Shown: positions 43,885-55,214 of the stretch, in pieces
How the letters are laid out: each line of letters begins with the position of its first letter
Position numbering within the stretch: position 1 is the stretch's first letter
DNA from: Tridacna crocea
Lineage: Eukaryota; Mollusca; Bivalvia; Cardiida; Cardiidae
NCBI GenBank assembly: GCA_943736015.1
Contig: OX031073.1
Coordinates: 30,283,210-30,347,209, forward strand
DNA length: 64,000 bases
Direction of reading: 5' to 3'
Made by a program: the position numbers and the translations under genes
The notes under the pieces: model-generated
Told to the model about the DNA's origin: nothing
The model's database searches: none
The model's input: the letters and a program-made list of their open reading frames with translations, nothing else

Positions 43885-43965
43885 TATTGGAAGTAATGCG
43901 TCATATAAGACAGGTCGAATCTTCGAAGAATATGACATGCGCAGACAACGACTGAATGATAATTA
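43885..43965. repeat. dispersed CTTCGAAGA repeat
   Basis: ATGCGTCATATAAGACAGGT then CGAATCTTCGAAGAATATGA, as at 46515 (inverted) and 50520. Confidence 0.65.
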
Positions 43966-43969
43966 GAAG

Positions 43970-44700
43970 AAAAGAAGACAAACAAAATACATGTAGCAAT
44001 GCAATCACAAAGGAAATGGTCACACTCTTAGACAACAAAATACTGTTTTCGTTGGAGAAAAGAAATGAAAGTGATATTATGCTATCTCGAATATATGGTC
44101 GCTTTCCATATTAATATAATATTTAATTAATACTTTTGAAAGTGGCATAAAACGTTACTTTCAAGAACTTTCCCCAACACTGATGACCCTTTTTTCAAGA
44201 AACGTCGAGTTATTCTCACAGGCCTGGGAGCATCACTTGCGTAATCGTCTACATCAACGCGCAAAGCTTTAACTTTTCACTATACCTTTGTCATAATACC
44301 TTGAACTAGTTGTTGGATATCAAGAGGGGAACCCATATAAATGAGGCAGATAACCATCGAAACTTAATACACAGTTATGCCCCTTTTTCGACCTGGAGTT
44401 TGCACCAAAGGTAATTGCAGCCAAGAGATGGTACTTATGCGGTGCTCTTGTTTTGGTTACCTTGTGAACTGAAAGGGAGGGTGATGACAAGCAGTCCTTT
44501 CTATTGGACGGAGTACCAAGCTAGACTTCCTGCCTTTCCAACGCAACCGGTAGAGGATTTAAAGATGTATGTTAGGGTTATGTTCGTGAATAAGAACAAT
44601 AGATGTAATAGAACGAAGGCGATAATGATATAAAGATGACAGCAGTCTGCAACTCGTTGCATATTGACGCACATTTTCGTTTCCTAGTTCTTTTATTGTT
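43970..44700. other. unassigned stretch
   Basis: Open frames are short and show no domain; no repeat recognised. Confidence 0.4.
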
Positions 44701-45130
44701 TATTAATCCATTGTCCTCAGTTTTCAAGACCCAGGCTGAGGAAGATGGCTTTTGATGAAAACATTACGGTAAAGAAGGAAAATGCTGGTTATCAGAATTT
44801 TCTCCATAGTCCTTTCCCAAAATGTTTTGTACCTTCCTAAAGACTGAACTCATTTCAGACGCATTTTATTTATCCTCCACAAGTGCTTGCATTATGAACC
44901 AGGCTAGAAGTTTGGCGTCTGGTAAAAATTAACAAAAAGAAATAGAATCGTGTATTCCTTCTTACTAAATGCATGCTTATTTCATATATGAAACGTTGAA
45001 CAAATTATTTGTTTTGTCTTTGACGTCGCACAAAAAAAAACTGAAAAACAGCATTGGAAAAACACAAAATGTAAGGTAACAAGAATTTTCTCCTTTATTC
45101 ATAATGCTTTCGAAAGGCCTCTTTGCTCCA
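44700..45130. mobile_element. two decayed MITEs
   Basis: Cores GAAAATGCTGGTTATCAGAA (near 44780) and AGGTAACAAGAATTTTCTCC (near 45075), both with AAAATGTTTTG/ATAATGCTTTCG arms. TTAA ends lost. Confidence 0.6.
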
Positions 45131-45139
45131 AGCTCAAAG

Positions 45140-46180
45140 ATTTCTTCTTCAAGGCGGAAAAAGCCAATGCTTAAGTTAATATTTGAAATGCTTATCTAAA
45201 TGTAGATCCAATGACGTCATAGAAGAGAAAAGAATCGAAATTGAATGAACTGATTGACAGTTAAAAACGCCTCACTCGTCTATAATTAGCGCAGAGTCAG
45301 CTATTAATCTTTTCCACACAATAGGAGAATTTGGTCGTTTTAGCCAAAAATATATATCAAGATAAGATTTGGAGACAGCGGTTCATGGGTTTTCTTTTGA
45401 AAAAAATAATGAGCCATGTGAAAGGGGGATTAATGTATCTGCGAAAATATCGACTCATGTCAGCCTGCGCAGTCCTGCTCGGGGCGACATGATTAACCAC
45501 AGTCGTCAACAAGTTCCCAAGTCCCCTGCCACCTGACCGTACAACGAACTTAATATAGTGCAAAGTTTTATCATTCCAACGTTTGTTATGCGAATTTTAG
45601 CTGTTTTTTCGTTTAAAAAATCGAGTACGTTGACGAAGTAGAATTTCACTCCCGAGTGCCTCAATTCAATGAAAACTGACGTCACTAGGAACTGACGTCA
45701 CTGAAACCTTGGTAATACGTACTAAAACGTGTAGCTTGGCGCATAATCTCGATGTAAATCTTGATCGATACCGCCATTTTAGATGTTGCGCTGATGGTGT
45801 AGTGACGCATACGGGGCTCCCGAAAGGGAAACTGCTTTCACGTTGGTTTTGCCAGTGTACATAATATATTATGTTCGGGGCATATTATCCAATCAGATCT
45901 TTAGAAATTTCTTTGCAGTATAATAATGCATCTATCCATGCTTCCGAGAAATTTCTGTTACCAATGCTTTGCCCAATAATCTTCCCAAACCACTGACTGC
46001 TTGTCTATGTAGCCATGGAATTAACAATGATCAGTAGTAAGACAAACCTGAATCCTGTCGAAATGACTGTATCACCATCCCTCAGAAAAAAATGGACGAG
46101 CTGGAAAATCAAACTTACGACCCCTTGATTTCAAGCTCTATACGTAACCGCCTGAGCAATCAGGCCCGGCTGTGGGTAAA
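45140..46180. other. stretch without gene; one GC-core hairpin
   Basis: A hairpin fragment (AAAGGGGGATTAATGTATCT, ACTCATGTCAGCCTGCGCAG) is at 45418-45500. Nothing else recognised. Confidence 0.45.
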
Positions 46181-46186
46181 CATTAA

Positions 46187-46409
46187 CCCTTTACCAGATC
46201 ACAAAATTTTTAGCCTTGTCCAAAATGGAAGTATTTGCAGACGACATTTTCAGTGTGGCTCAAATCATGCAATTTTTCTTTGGTGTGGTAGAAAACATTG
46301 TTGGAAAAGGAGAAAATGCTGGTAACCAGCATTTTCTCTTTTTCCCACAATGATTTCAAATGGTTTCTTTCCCTGGGCAGTTAAATCTCGGCATTTGTGT
46401 GGTAAAGGG
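46187..46409. mobile_element. TTAA MITE, 223 bp
   Basis: TTAA 46183-46186 and 46410-46413. Confidence 0.9.
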
Positions 46410-46514
46410 TTAAACATATAATTGAGACATACTCTGGCAAAAGGGGGCTTAATGCATCTCTGTGATTTATTCAAGTAAATCTTTACGTAATTATGGATCT
46501 GTGAATTCCGTCTT

Positions 46515-46880
46515 GTCAAAAAATCCTTGTCTGCGCATGTCATGTTCTTCGAAGATTCGACCTGTCGTATATGACGCATCACTATCCCTGAAATCGGGCA
46601 GACTGTAGTAATACGCGCGATAAAGTAGCAATGGAGAAAATGATTTTTATCAATACGTTTGAGGAAAAATCAGGCCTGTTTTAGCCCCAGATTTCTCTAA
46701 ACTGCCGATCATAGCTGAGTGAATCGCACGAGGTAGCGTTTTATTGAGTAAACGTTAATTTTAGTTTGAAATTCAAAGTAACGGTTGTCGCGTAGGAGAG
46801 TGGTTCGGTTCTGTACCCAGGATGCCCAAATTAGATAGATGAGTATTTATAGAATGCCATATAGCGGGAGATAATAGTCC
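46515..46880. repeat. dispersed repeat, inverted partner of 50220-50575
   Basis: Shares CTTCGAAGATTCGACCTG, GTAATACGCGCGATAAAGTA and CTGTACCCAGGATGCCCAAA with the reverse strand of the other copy. Confidence 0.75.
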
Positions 46881-46919
46881 AAAAATATGAAGGTAGACTG
46901 CATGACCAATCTAAATACA

Positions 46920-47045
46920 GAAAATTGACCAATGGCAAAAAGTTTCGACTCATGTCAGCCTGCGCGGATTGCGCAGGCTGACATGAGTGGATACTTTTTG
47001 CAGATGCATACAGCCCCCTTTTCACAGAACACGGTTCAATTTACT
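46920..47045. repeat. GC-core hairpin repeat, best copy
   Basis: ACTCATGTCAGCCTGCGC pairs perfectly with GCGCAGGCTGACATGAGT. Flanked by CAAAAAGT / ACTTTTTG and the tail CCCCCTTTTCACAGAACACG. Confidence 0.85.
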
Positions 47046-47182
47046 GTTTTATTACAGGTCAACCTGGCAGGTCAACAGAGTTGTAATACCATCCCAGATA
47101 GACGTCTTGTGTATAGTAACCGAACTATGAGACCGTATAAAAACGTATCTGAGTCACACTCTGGGAAAAGGCCTTTTAACCC

Positions 47183-47310
47183 TTAGGTTGCTAAGTGCGA
47201 CTCGCTGACCTTTTGCCGACTGTGTAGATTAAGATCAGACTGCACAAAACGTGCAATCTGATCTATTATCTACACTATCCGATAAGGAGATATTATTTTC
47301 CAAAAGATAA
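47183..47310. repeat. AGATCAGACTGCAC hairpin repeat
   Basis: ATTAAGATCAGACTGCAC and GTGCAATCTGATCTATTATC arms, with the GCTAAGTGCGACTCGCTGAC lead. Confidence 0.75.
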
Positions 47311-47372
47311 CTTTGAAATATCAATATTTGAGTTATAAATATCGAATTGAAAATTGAATTGTAGTTATTTAA

Positions 47373-47593
47373 CCCTTTACTCCATAGATACTCATTTCTA
47401 CGCATTGCTTGTAGGGGCCTTTGGAAAGCATTGTGGCAAAAGGTGAAATTGCTCGCGACGAGCAATTTCACTTTTTGTCACAATGTTTTCTATGCTATCA
47501 AAAGGTGCCATATACACATAAGAAACAGCTTCATCCTTGCTGTTATTTAGGGTCAATTAGAGATACCATAGAAATGCCTTATGGGGTAAACGG
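47373..47593. mobile_element. TTAA MITE, type C, 221 bp
   Basis: TTAA 47369-47372 and 47594-47597; core GCTCGCGACGAGC. Confidence 0.92.
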
Positions 47594-47609
47594 TTAACAG
47601 GATATGGGC

Positions 47610-47715
47610 TAACGCGATTGCCAAAAGTATCGATTCAGGTCAGCATGGGCAGTCTGCCCGGGCTGATCTGTGTCGAATTTTTAGTTATTAAAAAAAGTTT
47701 CCCTCGTGTAAAAGG
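47610..47715. repeat. GC-core hairpin repeat
   Basis: GATTCAGGTCAGCATGGGCA pairs with GCCCGGGCTGATCTGTGTCG. Confidence 0.65.
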
Positions 47716-47814
47716 GTCTGCAGCTTTCAAGATTTGATCGGTTATTGGATGAAAATCTATTCCATAAGTCAACGTTAATTATGAGATTATTTGCTTGGTA
47801 TAGTGCGTCTCAGA

Positions 47815-48380
47815 GATGTGTTAAAGGTGGCCCTTCAGATTTTGGGACGAACATTTTACAAAAATACAGGAAAATCATCCTTATACTCCCAAAGCCTTTT
47901 AATTTTCATTCATAAAACCCAAGTAGTCGAAAACCATCCAACAACGAGAGAAATTAAAGATTTACTACAGCCCAGGTCGACACCGACGGGAAACACGGCC
48001 TGTTTTTACATGGCCAACTCGCTCATTTACATACAGGAAATACACAGACGAAGCTTCAAACATAGCGCCCGAAGAAGACATTATAAAAAATTATTACATT
48101 TTTGTTATGTTATGGAATTTAAGCGTCATTATTCACGTGCCCATCACTTAACATTCCCACCATGCTTTCTTGATTTTTGGTGCGAAATCTAAAAATAGCT
48201 TAAGAGGCTACGTAGCCTTGTGAGAGAATACCATCAAAAAGAATTTTTTTGGTAATTATATGATTCTTATTATTGATAATTTGTATTTTTTTTTTTCAAA
48301 TAAATTTCAGTGATATTTGTATTTTTCATTTTGGTGTGATGTGAAAAATCTAAATAGTAAATACCCACCTTAAAGATACA
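47815..48380. mobile_element. dispersed element, partner of 34285-34850
   Basis: Full-length alignment by eye with the insertion in the second piggyBac relic; no coding frame. Confidence 0.65.
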
Positions 48381-48411
48381 ATGATCACTTTTCATACAGA
48401 AAACATCATAA

Positions 48412-48490
48412 AAGCCAAAAGTGTCGACCCTGGTCAGCCTGCGCAATTCGCGCAGTCTGACCAGGGTTGACGCTTTTCGCAGTTCCCAGA
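48412..48490. repeat. GC-core hairpin repeat
   Basis: GTCGACCCTGGTCAGCCTGC and GACCAGGGTTGACGC arms. Confidence 0.75.
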
Positions 48491-48605
48491 AGGTCCTTTT
48501 TTTTGGCGTCATGGGTCACATCTATATAGGTGTAATCGTCAGCACCGTAAGAGTCAACGTTTAGCGTCAAATATATCAGCCATACTCTTGCAAAAGGGGG
48601 CTTAA

Positions 48606-48826
48606 CTCATTACCACACGTGACAATTTTGGACTGGTCCAAATTGAGAGCATTTGCAGACGACAAAATAAAGGTGACTGAAAAATTGAAATTTGTTCTGG
48701 AAAGGGTAGAAAACACTGTGGGAAAAGGAGAAAATGCTGGTTACCAGCATTTTCTCCTTTTCCCACAGTCTTTTCAAAAGGCTTCTTTCTCAGGGGCGTC
48801 AAAAGTAGGGATTGAGTGGTAATGGG
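48606..48826. mobile_element. TTAA MITE, type B reversed, 221 bp, inside a hairpin repeat
   Basis: TTAA 48602-48605 and 48827-48830. It splits the motif GGGGGCTTAATGCATCTCT seen intact near 46443, giving another empty-site comparison. Confidence 0.92.
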
Positions 48827-48894
48827 TTAACTGCATCTCTTTGATGTATTACACTTAAGCAAGCCATCACATAATCATAGGCTTGACTAAACGG

Positions 48895-48972
48895 CAAGCT
48901 GACGGTATAGGTCAAAGATCAGACTGCACGTTCTGTGCAGTCCGATCTTTGACCTGTACCGTCCGCAGAAAA
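48895..48972. repeat. AGATCAGACTGCAC hairpin repeat
   Basis: ACGGTATAGGTCAAAGATC pairs with GATCTTTGACCTGTACCGT. Confidence 0.8.
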
Positions 48973-49189
48973 AAAATCTTGTTTTCGCTTTTGGAGCTGA
49001 TAGGGGTTTATAAAACACGGTAAAATGAAGGAAAATGCGTGGGTGTGTTTCTGATTCGTTTTTTTTTTTGTTCTGGTCGTGGGTTGAAAGCCTGCTGCGA
49101 AATTCGGGCGTTATCTTTCATAACCCTCAGGTAAGAGTATTTACACTTCTGATAAATAACACCTTTGTCAGGCGACGTGCAAAAAATCA

Positions 49190-49384
49190 ATGCAAACAGT
49201 GATACAGATGGACAGACCGTCGGATAGACTGACAGATAGACAGAGAGGGGAAATGAAAGGGAGGGAGAAGGAAAGACTCAGACACTCAGAAACTTCCCGG
49301 AAAGGGAGAAACAGAGAGAGAGAGAGAGAGAAAGAAATAAAGAAAGACAGTGAGAAACAGAGAGAGAGAGACAGACAGACAGAC

Positions 49385-49477
<93 letters not shown>

Positions 49478-49600
49478 GTGGGAGAGAGACAAGGAGAAAC
49501 AGAGAACTGAGAGGAGAGGCAGACAGATAGACAGACACACACATACACATACACCCATGCTACCTCCGCAGGCAGGCAGGTCGACAGTCAGACAGACAGA
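49190..49600. repeat. compound GACA/GAAA/GA microsatellite
   Basis: Runs of (GA)n, (GACA)n, (GAAA)n (about 49385-49433) and (GACA)n (about 49434-49478). Open frames through it on both strands are artefacts of the repeat. Confidence 0.95.
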
Positions 49601-49747
49601 CAGTGTGAAAAGTGTATGGACACAGAAAAGAGGACAAGATAAAGAACAAAAACAAGTTAACATTTTCACTACTATTTTTTTTTTCAGTTAATCTGTGCTG
49701 TGCCTTCAGGCTCAGTAGACGTTACACTTCAGAGATCACTTGATTAA

Positions 49748-49968
49748 CCCATTACCACACAACCCCTACTTTTGACGCCCCCCAAGACAGAGGCCTTTAG
49801 AAAACACTGTGGGAAAAGGAGAAAATGCTGGTAACCAGCTTTTTCTCCTTTTCCCAAAGTGTTTTCTACCCTTCCCAGAACAAATTTCAATTTTTCAGTC
49901 ACCTGTATTTATTAGTCTGCAAATGCTTTCAATTTGGACCAGTCTAAATTTTTCTCGTGTGGTAAAGA
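49748..49968. mobile_element. TTAA MITE, type B
   Basis: TTAA 49744-49747; right flank decayed (GATG). Arms show the AACACTG / AAGTGTT pair. Confidence 0.87.
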
Positions 49969-50029
49969 GATGATTGCTAAATTATATATCCCTTCATCAA
50001 CCGTACATGTATATACGTGTCGCTTTTTA

Positions 50030-50145
50030 GCCCTTAGGTATGTTAGCTCAACGATCTATTGCGGACAGTGTAGATCAAGATCAGACTGCACAGAACGTGC
50101 AGTCTGATCTTGTATCTGCACTGTCCGATGAGAAGATATCATCCC
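50030..50145. repeat. AGATCAGACTGCAC hairpin repeat
   Basis: TAGATCAAGATCAGACTGCA pairs with TGCAGTCTGATCTTGTATC around CAGAACG. Confidence 0.8.
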
Positions 50146-50219
50146 CACCTCCCCTTCGAGAAAAAATAACTTTGAAATAACACCTGGTTTTTACTTTTAC
50201 CTTGAAAGTTTGAGTTTAA

Positions 50220-50575
50220 CTATATGGCAGGTGGAGAATTAATCATTTCCCTTTCATTATCGCCCGCTAGATGGCATTCTACAAATACTCATCTATCTAA
50301 TTTGGGCATCCTGGGTACAGAACCGGACTACTTTTCTACGCGACAACAGTTACTTTGAATTTCAAACTAAAATAAATGTTTACTCAATAAAATGCTCCCT
50401 GGTGCGATTCATTCGTCTATGATCAGCAGTTTGAGAAATCTTGAGCTAAAACAGGCCTGATTTTCTCCATTGCTACTTTAAAGCACGTAATACTACAATC
50501 TCCCAAATATCAGGGAGAGTGATGCGTCATATAAGGCAGGTCGAATCTTCGAAGAATATGACATGCCCAGACAAC
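50220..50575. repeat. dispersed repeat, inverted partner of 46515-46880
   Basis: Opposite orientation to the other copy about 3.7 kb away. Confidence 0.75.
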
Positions 50576-50625
50576 GTATCCCTTCAGCAACCGTTAAATG
50601 TATTCTTTTTTTTTAAAGTAACTCT

Positions 50626-50828
50626 TTACCATCATACAAAATTTCAGACAGATCAAATTTGTAAGCATTTCCAAAAGGACATAGTAATTGTGGCACAAGT
50701 CATGGAATTTGACTGTAAAAGGAAACAAAACATTGTCAGAAAAGAAGAAAATGCTAGTAAACACTATGTTTTCAAAAAGCTTTCTTTCGCAGGGTCGTTA
50801 AAACCTGGGATATGTGTAGTAAAGGGTT
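50626..50828. mobile_element. decayed TTAA MITE
   Basis: CTCTTTACCATCATAC start and TAGTAAAGGGTTC end. The core arm is shortened (GCTAGTAAACACTATG). Confidence 0.7.
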
Positions 50829-50854
50829 CACTAAACGTTGAGTCTTGTTTTGTG

Positions 50855-50968
50855 AAAGTGTGAATAAATTCTTCTGCAAAAAATATCGACTTAGGTTGGC
50901 CTGCGCAGTCCGCGCAGGCTGACCTGAGGCGAAACTTTTTGCTATCGGTCAATTTTCTTGCTGTCAAT
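50855..50968. repeat. GC-core hairpin repeat
   Basis: GGTTGGCCTGCGCAG and CGCGCAGGCTGACCTGAGGC arms. Confidence 0.75.
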
Positions 50969-51018
50969 GGTCTATTCTACCCCAAGGTTCAGACGATAGC
51001 CAGACAAAATGTATTTAA

Positions 51019-51242
51019 CTCAATACCAAACGACATTATTTTAGACTGGTTCAAATTAAAAAGCATTTGCAGACGACAAAATAAAAGTGACTGAAAAACT
51101 TTGAAATTTGTTTTGTGAAGGGTAGAAAACATTGTGGTAAAAGGAGAAAATGCTGGTTACCAGCATTTTCTCCATTAGCCACAATGTTTTCCAAGGGCTT
51201 TTTTCTCAGGGGCGTCAAAATAGGGATTGTGTGTTTAACGGG
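51019..51242. mobile_element. TTAA MITE, type B reversed
   Basis: TTAA 51015-51018; right end mutated (GGGTCAAT). It ends about 100 bp past the stop of the HSPA12-like gene. Confidence 0.85.
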
Positions 51243-51346
51243 TCAATAGATCCTTAATTACGTAATGACTTGTCTAAGAAATCCATTAACCCTCCTGTTG
51301 CCGAGATATGACCCAGTTTTTCCCGAATTTTCGTCATATTTTCGTT

Positions 51347-53071
51347 TCACAAAAAGTCCATTTTCGCCTCATATTCGTCTCCTGTCGTCTTGTTGAAAGA
51401 CTTGACGGTAAATTCAGTTTCACCGACAATTAACTGTATCTCTATGTCCCACGTATCGGGCCACCCAGCTTTTGGGGGTTTACACTCTACGTATCCAACC
51501 AACGAGCACCCTTCTTCTTCAGTACAAAATTTTGGGTTTAAATTCACAGATTTATATAACCAAACATAGAGTGTCTCGTGCTTTTCTTCCTGGGAGCCAC
51601 ACGAGTTGTTTCCGCCCAGTGCTATCACCTGTCCACATTGTAAAACTTGACCTTTTTCGATCTGTTTGTCAAAAATATCCTCACACCAGTCTGTTCCGTC
51701 ATGGCGGAACCGAAGATATTCCGGATGGATGCCTTCTTCGAATTTAAGGTTTGTACAGAACCCGTATGTGTACTGAGCCCGCCTTTCCGAGATCGTTCGA
51801 GGTCTGTATCCCATTATCACGGCACCCTTCAGGACGGCAAGACTTCCTTCCGCCGGAAATATAATCCGGAAGTCACGAAATTCGGCCTTCACCTTTTCTC
51901 GAAGGTAAATGGATTCCGAAAATCCTCCTACGAACAGCATGGTTTTGATTTCGTCAGATTGGGTCTCATTTACAATTAATTTTAATAGATCAATAATACT
52001 GTCAATAACTGGATCAAATATTTCCTGAATAACCTTTAATTTGAACCGAATTCGGTTTCTTAGCAAATTAACGGTGACCCATTGGTCTATACGTCGTTCT
52101 GTAACAATATCCTTTAAAGATTTATGATTAAATTGGCTCGTCATGGCAACCAATCCATTCGGTAATATCAATGTCATATCACTGTCGTCATTTTGAGAGG
52201 AAAATCGCATTTTTTTGGTTTCAAATGATCTCATGAGATATAAATATTCATCCATGTAATTTCGTTTAAACTCAGACCATGCATCTCCTCCCGCATACGA
52301 GATGAAAAAATTTTCTAGGTGCATGTCAACGTTTGTTCCACCGAGCGCATCGCCTGTCGCCCTGAAGAGTTCACGAACTTTACCTCTTTCAACAATTTCG
52401 TGAACACAGACATCTGTGGTTCCCCCTCCTAAATCAGCAAGAATATATTTATCTCCTTTTTTAAACTCATAGACTGGTTTCTCGTTGGTTGACCTAATTG
52501 AATGAATTTCTGTACAAAATAGGGAAGCAGCCTCTGGTTCGAGGACTAATTTTAGCTTTCTTTCAACAATTCCAGCCTTAATTGCAGCTTCTCGCATGAA
52601 CTGTTTGGCAGAGTCTGACCAGATGGCTGGCACAGTCAATATCCACAAAATATCGTCGTCATTTATACAATAACTTGTGTCTTTAATCCCATCTTTTGCA
52701 CATTTAGCTATGTACCTAATCACCATTGAAAACAGAAAGAGAGCAGCCATGGGCCTTCCCTCACTGTCGGGGATTTCAACGTCACGTGACAATTTATCTC
52801 TCGTGTACAGAGACATCTTAAAACGTTTAAAATAAAACCAATTTTTATGTCGGTCACTTTCGGCTAATTCCGTATACTTGTCTTCGGCAATGTAGCCAAT
52901 GGAATGAAGCGTCTTATCTGGCTTTAGGAGGACCGTTGTTGGAACGCGTTCCTTTTGAAATTTCCCGCCAAAAGTTGACGTGTATATTTTTTCCTGGTCG
53001 TGGTGGAAGGAAAACCCATATCCGAGATACGTTGTTCCAAAATCAATCGCAGCCACTACCAGGTTAGCCAT
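51347..53071 (-). CDS. HSPA12-like Hsp70 family ATPase
   Basis: One exon encodes 574 residues. Hsp70 nucleotide-binding motifs occur in order: phosphate-1 AIDFGTTYLGYGF (8-20), connect-1 VLEPEAASLF (176-185), phosphate-2 ILADLGGGTTDVCVHE (210-225), GDALGGTNVD (240-249), adenosine VGGFSES (381-387) and AVLKGAV (412-418). The canonical C-terminal substrate-binding lid and EEVD are absent, as in the HSPA12 branch, which is expanded in bivalves. The length is near the usual 570-680. Likely a cytosolic ATP-binding chaperone-like protein; the client is unknown. An acceptor (CTATACTTTCAG) lies one base before the ATG, so a 5' leader exon is expected. The frame is intact. Confidence 0.93.
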   Translation of the reverse strand: MANLVVAAIDFGTTYLGYGFSFHHDQEKIYTSTFGGKFQKERVPTTVLLKPDKTLHSIGYIAEDKYTELAESDRHKNWFYFKRFKMSLYTRDKLSRDVEIPDSEGRPMAALFLFSMVIRYIAKCAKDGIKDTSYCINDDDILWILTVPAIWSDSAKQFMREAAIKAGIVERKLKLVLEPEAASLFCTEIHSIRSTNEKPVYEFKKGDKYILADLGGGTTDVCVHEIVERGKVRELFRATGDALGGTNVDMHLENFFISYAGGDAWSEFKRNYMDEYLYLMRSFETKKMRFSSQNDDSDMTLILPNGLVAMTSQFNHKSLKDIVTERRIDQWVTVNLLRNRIRFKLKVIQEIFDPVIDSIIDLLKLIVNETQSDEIKTMLFVGGFSESIYLREKVKAEFRDFRIIFPAEGSLAVLKGAVIMGYRPRTISERRAQYTYGFCTNLKFEEGIHPEYLRFRHDGTDWCEDIFDKQIEKGQVLQCGQVIALGGNNSCGSQEEKHETLYVWLYKSVNLNPKFCTEEEGCSLVGYVECKPPKAGWPDTWDIEIQLIVGETEFTVKSFNKTTGDEYEAKMDFL

Positions 53072-53114
53072 TCTGAAAGTATAGAATTTACCATTAAAAC
53101 GTAAGAAAAAAACA

Positions 53115-53242
53115 TATCGTCGGTTTACTTCAAAAACCTCGTAACTATAGCATGTTATCGTCGGTTTACTTCAAAAACCTCGTAACTACAGCTTGTTCCA
53201 AGCTGTAGTTAAGAGGTTTTTGAGTAAACCGACGATATGGCT
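53115..53242. repeat. TCGTCGGTTTACTTC hairpin upstream of the HSPA12-like gene
   Basis: 53157-53240 is a hairpin (ATCGTCGGTTTACTTCAAAA with complement around CAGCTTGTTCCAAGCTG). A partial duplicate of the left arm is at 53117-53150. Same family as 40482-40566. Confidence 0.8.
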
Positions 53243-53256
53243 TTTTCTCCATAACC

Positions 53257-53712
53257 CTTTTCGAAATAATCCCGTGAGATAGACGACTTTTGAAAACACC
53301 GTGGAAAAAAGGAGGTCGAATTTTCTCCTTTTCCCACAATGTTTGAAGCAGTTCAGAACCTAATATTATCAAGTTAGTCTTTTAAAATAGTCGTCTGCAA
53401 ATGCTTTCAATATGGACGGGTCTAAACTTTAATTGCCTAGTAGGGAGGTTAGCACCTATATTTGACCTTTTTCTTTTCGTTTTGTCATTCTTTCTTTGTT
53501 CTACGGTAGTTTGTAAAATGTATTATAATTGCCTGTCAATCTTTCGTCAAACAACCATGAGCTTTAAACCACCACAAGACAAGGCTATTTTCTTCTTTTC
53601 CAACAATGTTTTCTGCCTTATCAAAGCCAAATTACATATTTTGAAGGGCACTTAATTTGTCGACTAAAACCTCTTTCAGTTTGGATCAGTCTAAAATTTT
53701 GTCCTATGGTAA
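53257..53712. mobile_element. two decayed MITEs
   Basis: 53257-53450 has an asymmetric core (GGAGGTCGAATTTTCTCC). 53575-53712 is a right half ending TAAAATTTTGTCCTATGG. Confidence 0.6.
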
Positions 53713-54054
53713 AAAGAGATAAGCACAAAAGGGAGTGGTTTTTGTCCCCAATAACTCAGATTACAAAGGGAGGTTTAAGTTCCATGACCTTATTGGTAAG
53801 GGGACAGTTAGGGGAGTACTTGCATGGTACTCAGGCCCTGCATTTAAGTCATTCTAATAAACAAGGTACACAACTACAGCAAGGTCACAGAAATATGTGT
53901 TTTACTTGCCCTTCTTCTGAAATACAGATAAATCAGACATTCAGAACATTGAGAACTCAAGAGTTTCGTTTTGCAGTTTTACTTGATCATTTTTTCTAAT
54001 GAAAGGCTCTATTTAACGGACTGACACCAGTCTAGAGGAGTACATGGCCCCGGC

Positions 54055-54365
54055 TACAGTTTGTGTGGTTTCTGTTGGGTTTTACACCGTTTTCATCATT
54101 ATTTCAGTTATAAAGCGGCAACCAGCGCATCTTTCGATGTTTTCTTGGAGTTCCTTTCATTGTACTTTGCACGATAGTCTTCCCAGCAACTGGCTGCTTT
54201 CTCCTATAAACCTCATGGAAGCAACTATCAATGCTGAGAAAGGAATAAATTCTGTCTCAATGACAATCATAAAACTCTCGAAAGAAATTAGCCAGCCATG
54301 GAAATTTGGACCTGATATCCATGCTCTCAGCTCTTGTGCACTCTATCGAGCTCTGCATATGAAAT
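54055..54365 (-). mobile_element. tRNA-derived SINE, family I, inverted and decayed
   Basis: The reverse complement of the family tail (TTTTACACCGTTTTCATCAT, TATTTCAGTTATA) comes first, and the diverged tRNA-like head ends near 54365. Confidence 0.7.
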
Positions 54366-54416
54366 ATAAAGGGGGCATCTCCATTCACCTAAAGTTTGGT
54401 TTCTACTTTTGCTTAA

Positions 54417-54637
54417 CCCATTACCACACAATCCCTACTTTTGACGCCCCTGAGAAAGAAGTCTTTTGAAAACACTGTGGGAAAAGGAGAAAATGCTGGC
54501 AACCAGCATTTTCTCCTTTTCCCACAGTGTTTTCTACCCTTCCCAGAACAAATTTCACTTTTTCAGTCACTTTTATTTTGTCGTCTGCAAATGCTTTCAT
54601 TTTGGACCAGTCTAAAATTTTCTCGTGTGGTAAAGAG
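54417..54637. mobile_element. TTAA MITE, type B, 221 bp
   Basis: TTAA 54413-54416 and 54638-54641. The arms carry the paired AACACTG / CAGTGTT change. Confidence 0.92.
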
Positions 54638-54641
54638 TTAA

Positions 54642-54862
54642 CTCTTTACCAAACGACAAATATATAGATGAGTAAAAATTGAAAGCATTTGCAGACGACA
54701 AAATAAAAATGACTGAAAAATCAAAAGTCGATTTTGGGAGGGTGGAAAACATAGTGGGAAAAGGAGAAAATGCTGGTCACCAGCATTTTCTCCTTTTCCC
54801 GCAATGTTTTCAAAAGGCTTCTACATCAGCGTCGTCAAAAGTCGTCATTGTGTGTTAAAGCG
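54642..54862. mobile_element. TTAA MITE, type D, adjoining
   Basis: Shares TTAA 54638-54641; right end mutated (GTTAAAGCGTAAA). Confidence 0.87.
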
Positions 54863-54959
54863 TAAAAGTGCCAAATAGAGCAGTGGGGCCCATGAGCTAG
54901 AAAATATCAAACGAATTCTGGTATGGGATCGTGTAAAGGGTACATTTACGTTTAACGGT

Positions 54960-55160
54960 TTATCAAAGTTTAAGTTGAAACCTTATTTTACATCAATTGA
55001 GAAACAAGTTCTTACAACTTATGCAAATCTCTCTCAATTCTGCTTCCTGGGAACTACACCAGTACTCGTGCCGAATGTGTGGACCAACAAACAATTCCAA
55101 AGATGACACGTATTATCGAACTTGAGACCTAATGATAACGACGCCGACGCCCTACACCAC
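54960..55160. repeat. diverged repeat matching 17985-18185 and 32330-32550
   Basis: ATTGAGAAACAAGTTCTTAC, CTGCTTCCTGGGAACTACAC and CAGTACTCGTGCCGAATG recur in all three places. Confidence 0.7.
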
Positions 55161-55214
55161 AACTTCGGATACCACACGAAATCTTAAAACACCAAATATA
55201 CCCTATAATATAAC

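Noticed and set aside
43919..43945. CTTCGAAGAA as a heat-shock element
   Set aside because: The spacing does not fit three nGAAn units, and the motif is part of a dispersed repeat.
49168..49691. Long overlapping frames with repeated DRQTDRQT, KERKKERK or SVCLSVCL
   Set aside because: They are reading frames through the GACA/GAAA microsatellite.
51472..51979. Plus-strand frames opposite the HSPA12-like gene
   Set aside because: Shadows of the minus-strand coding sequence.
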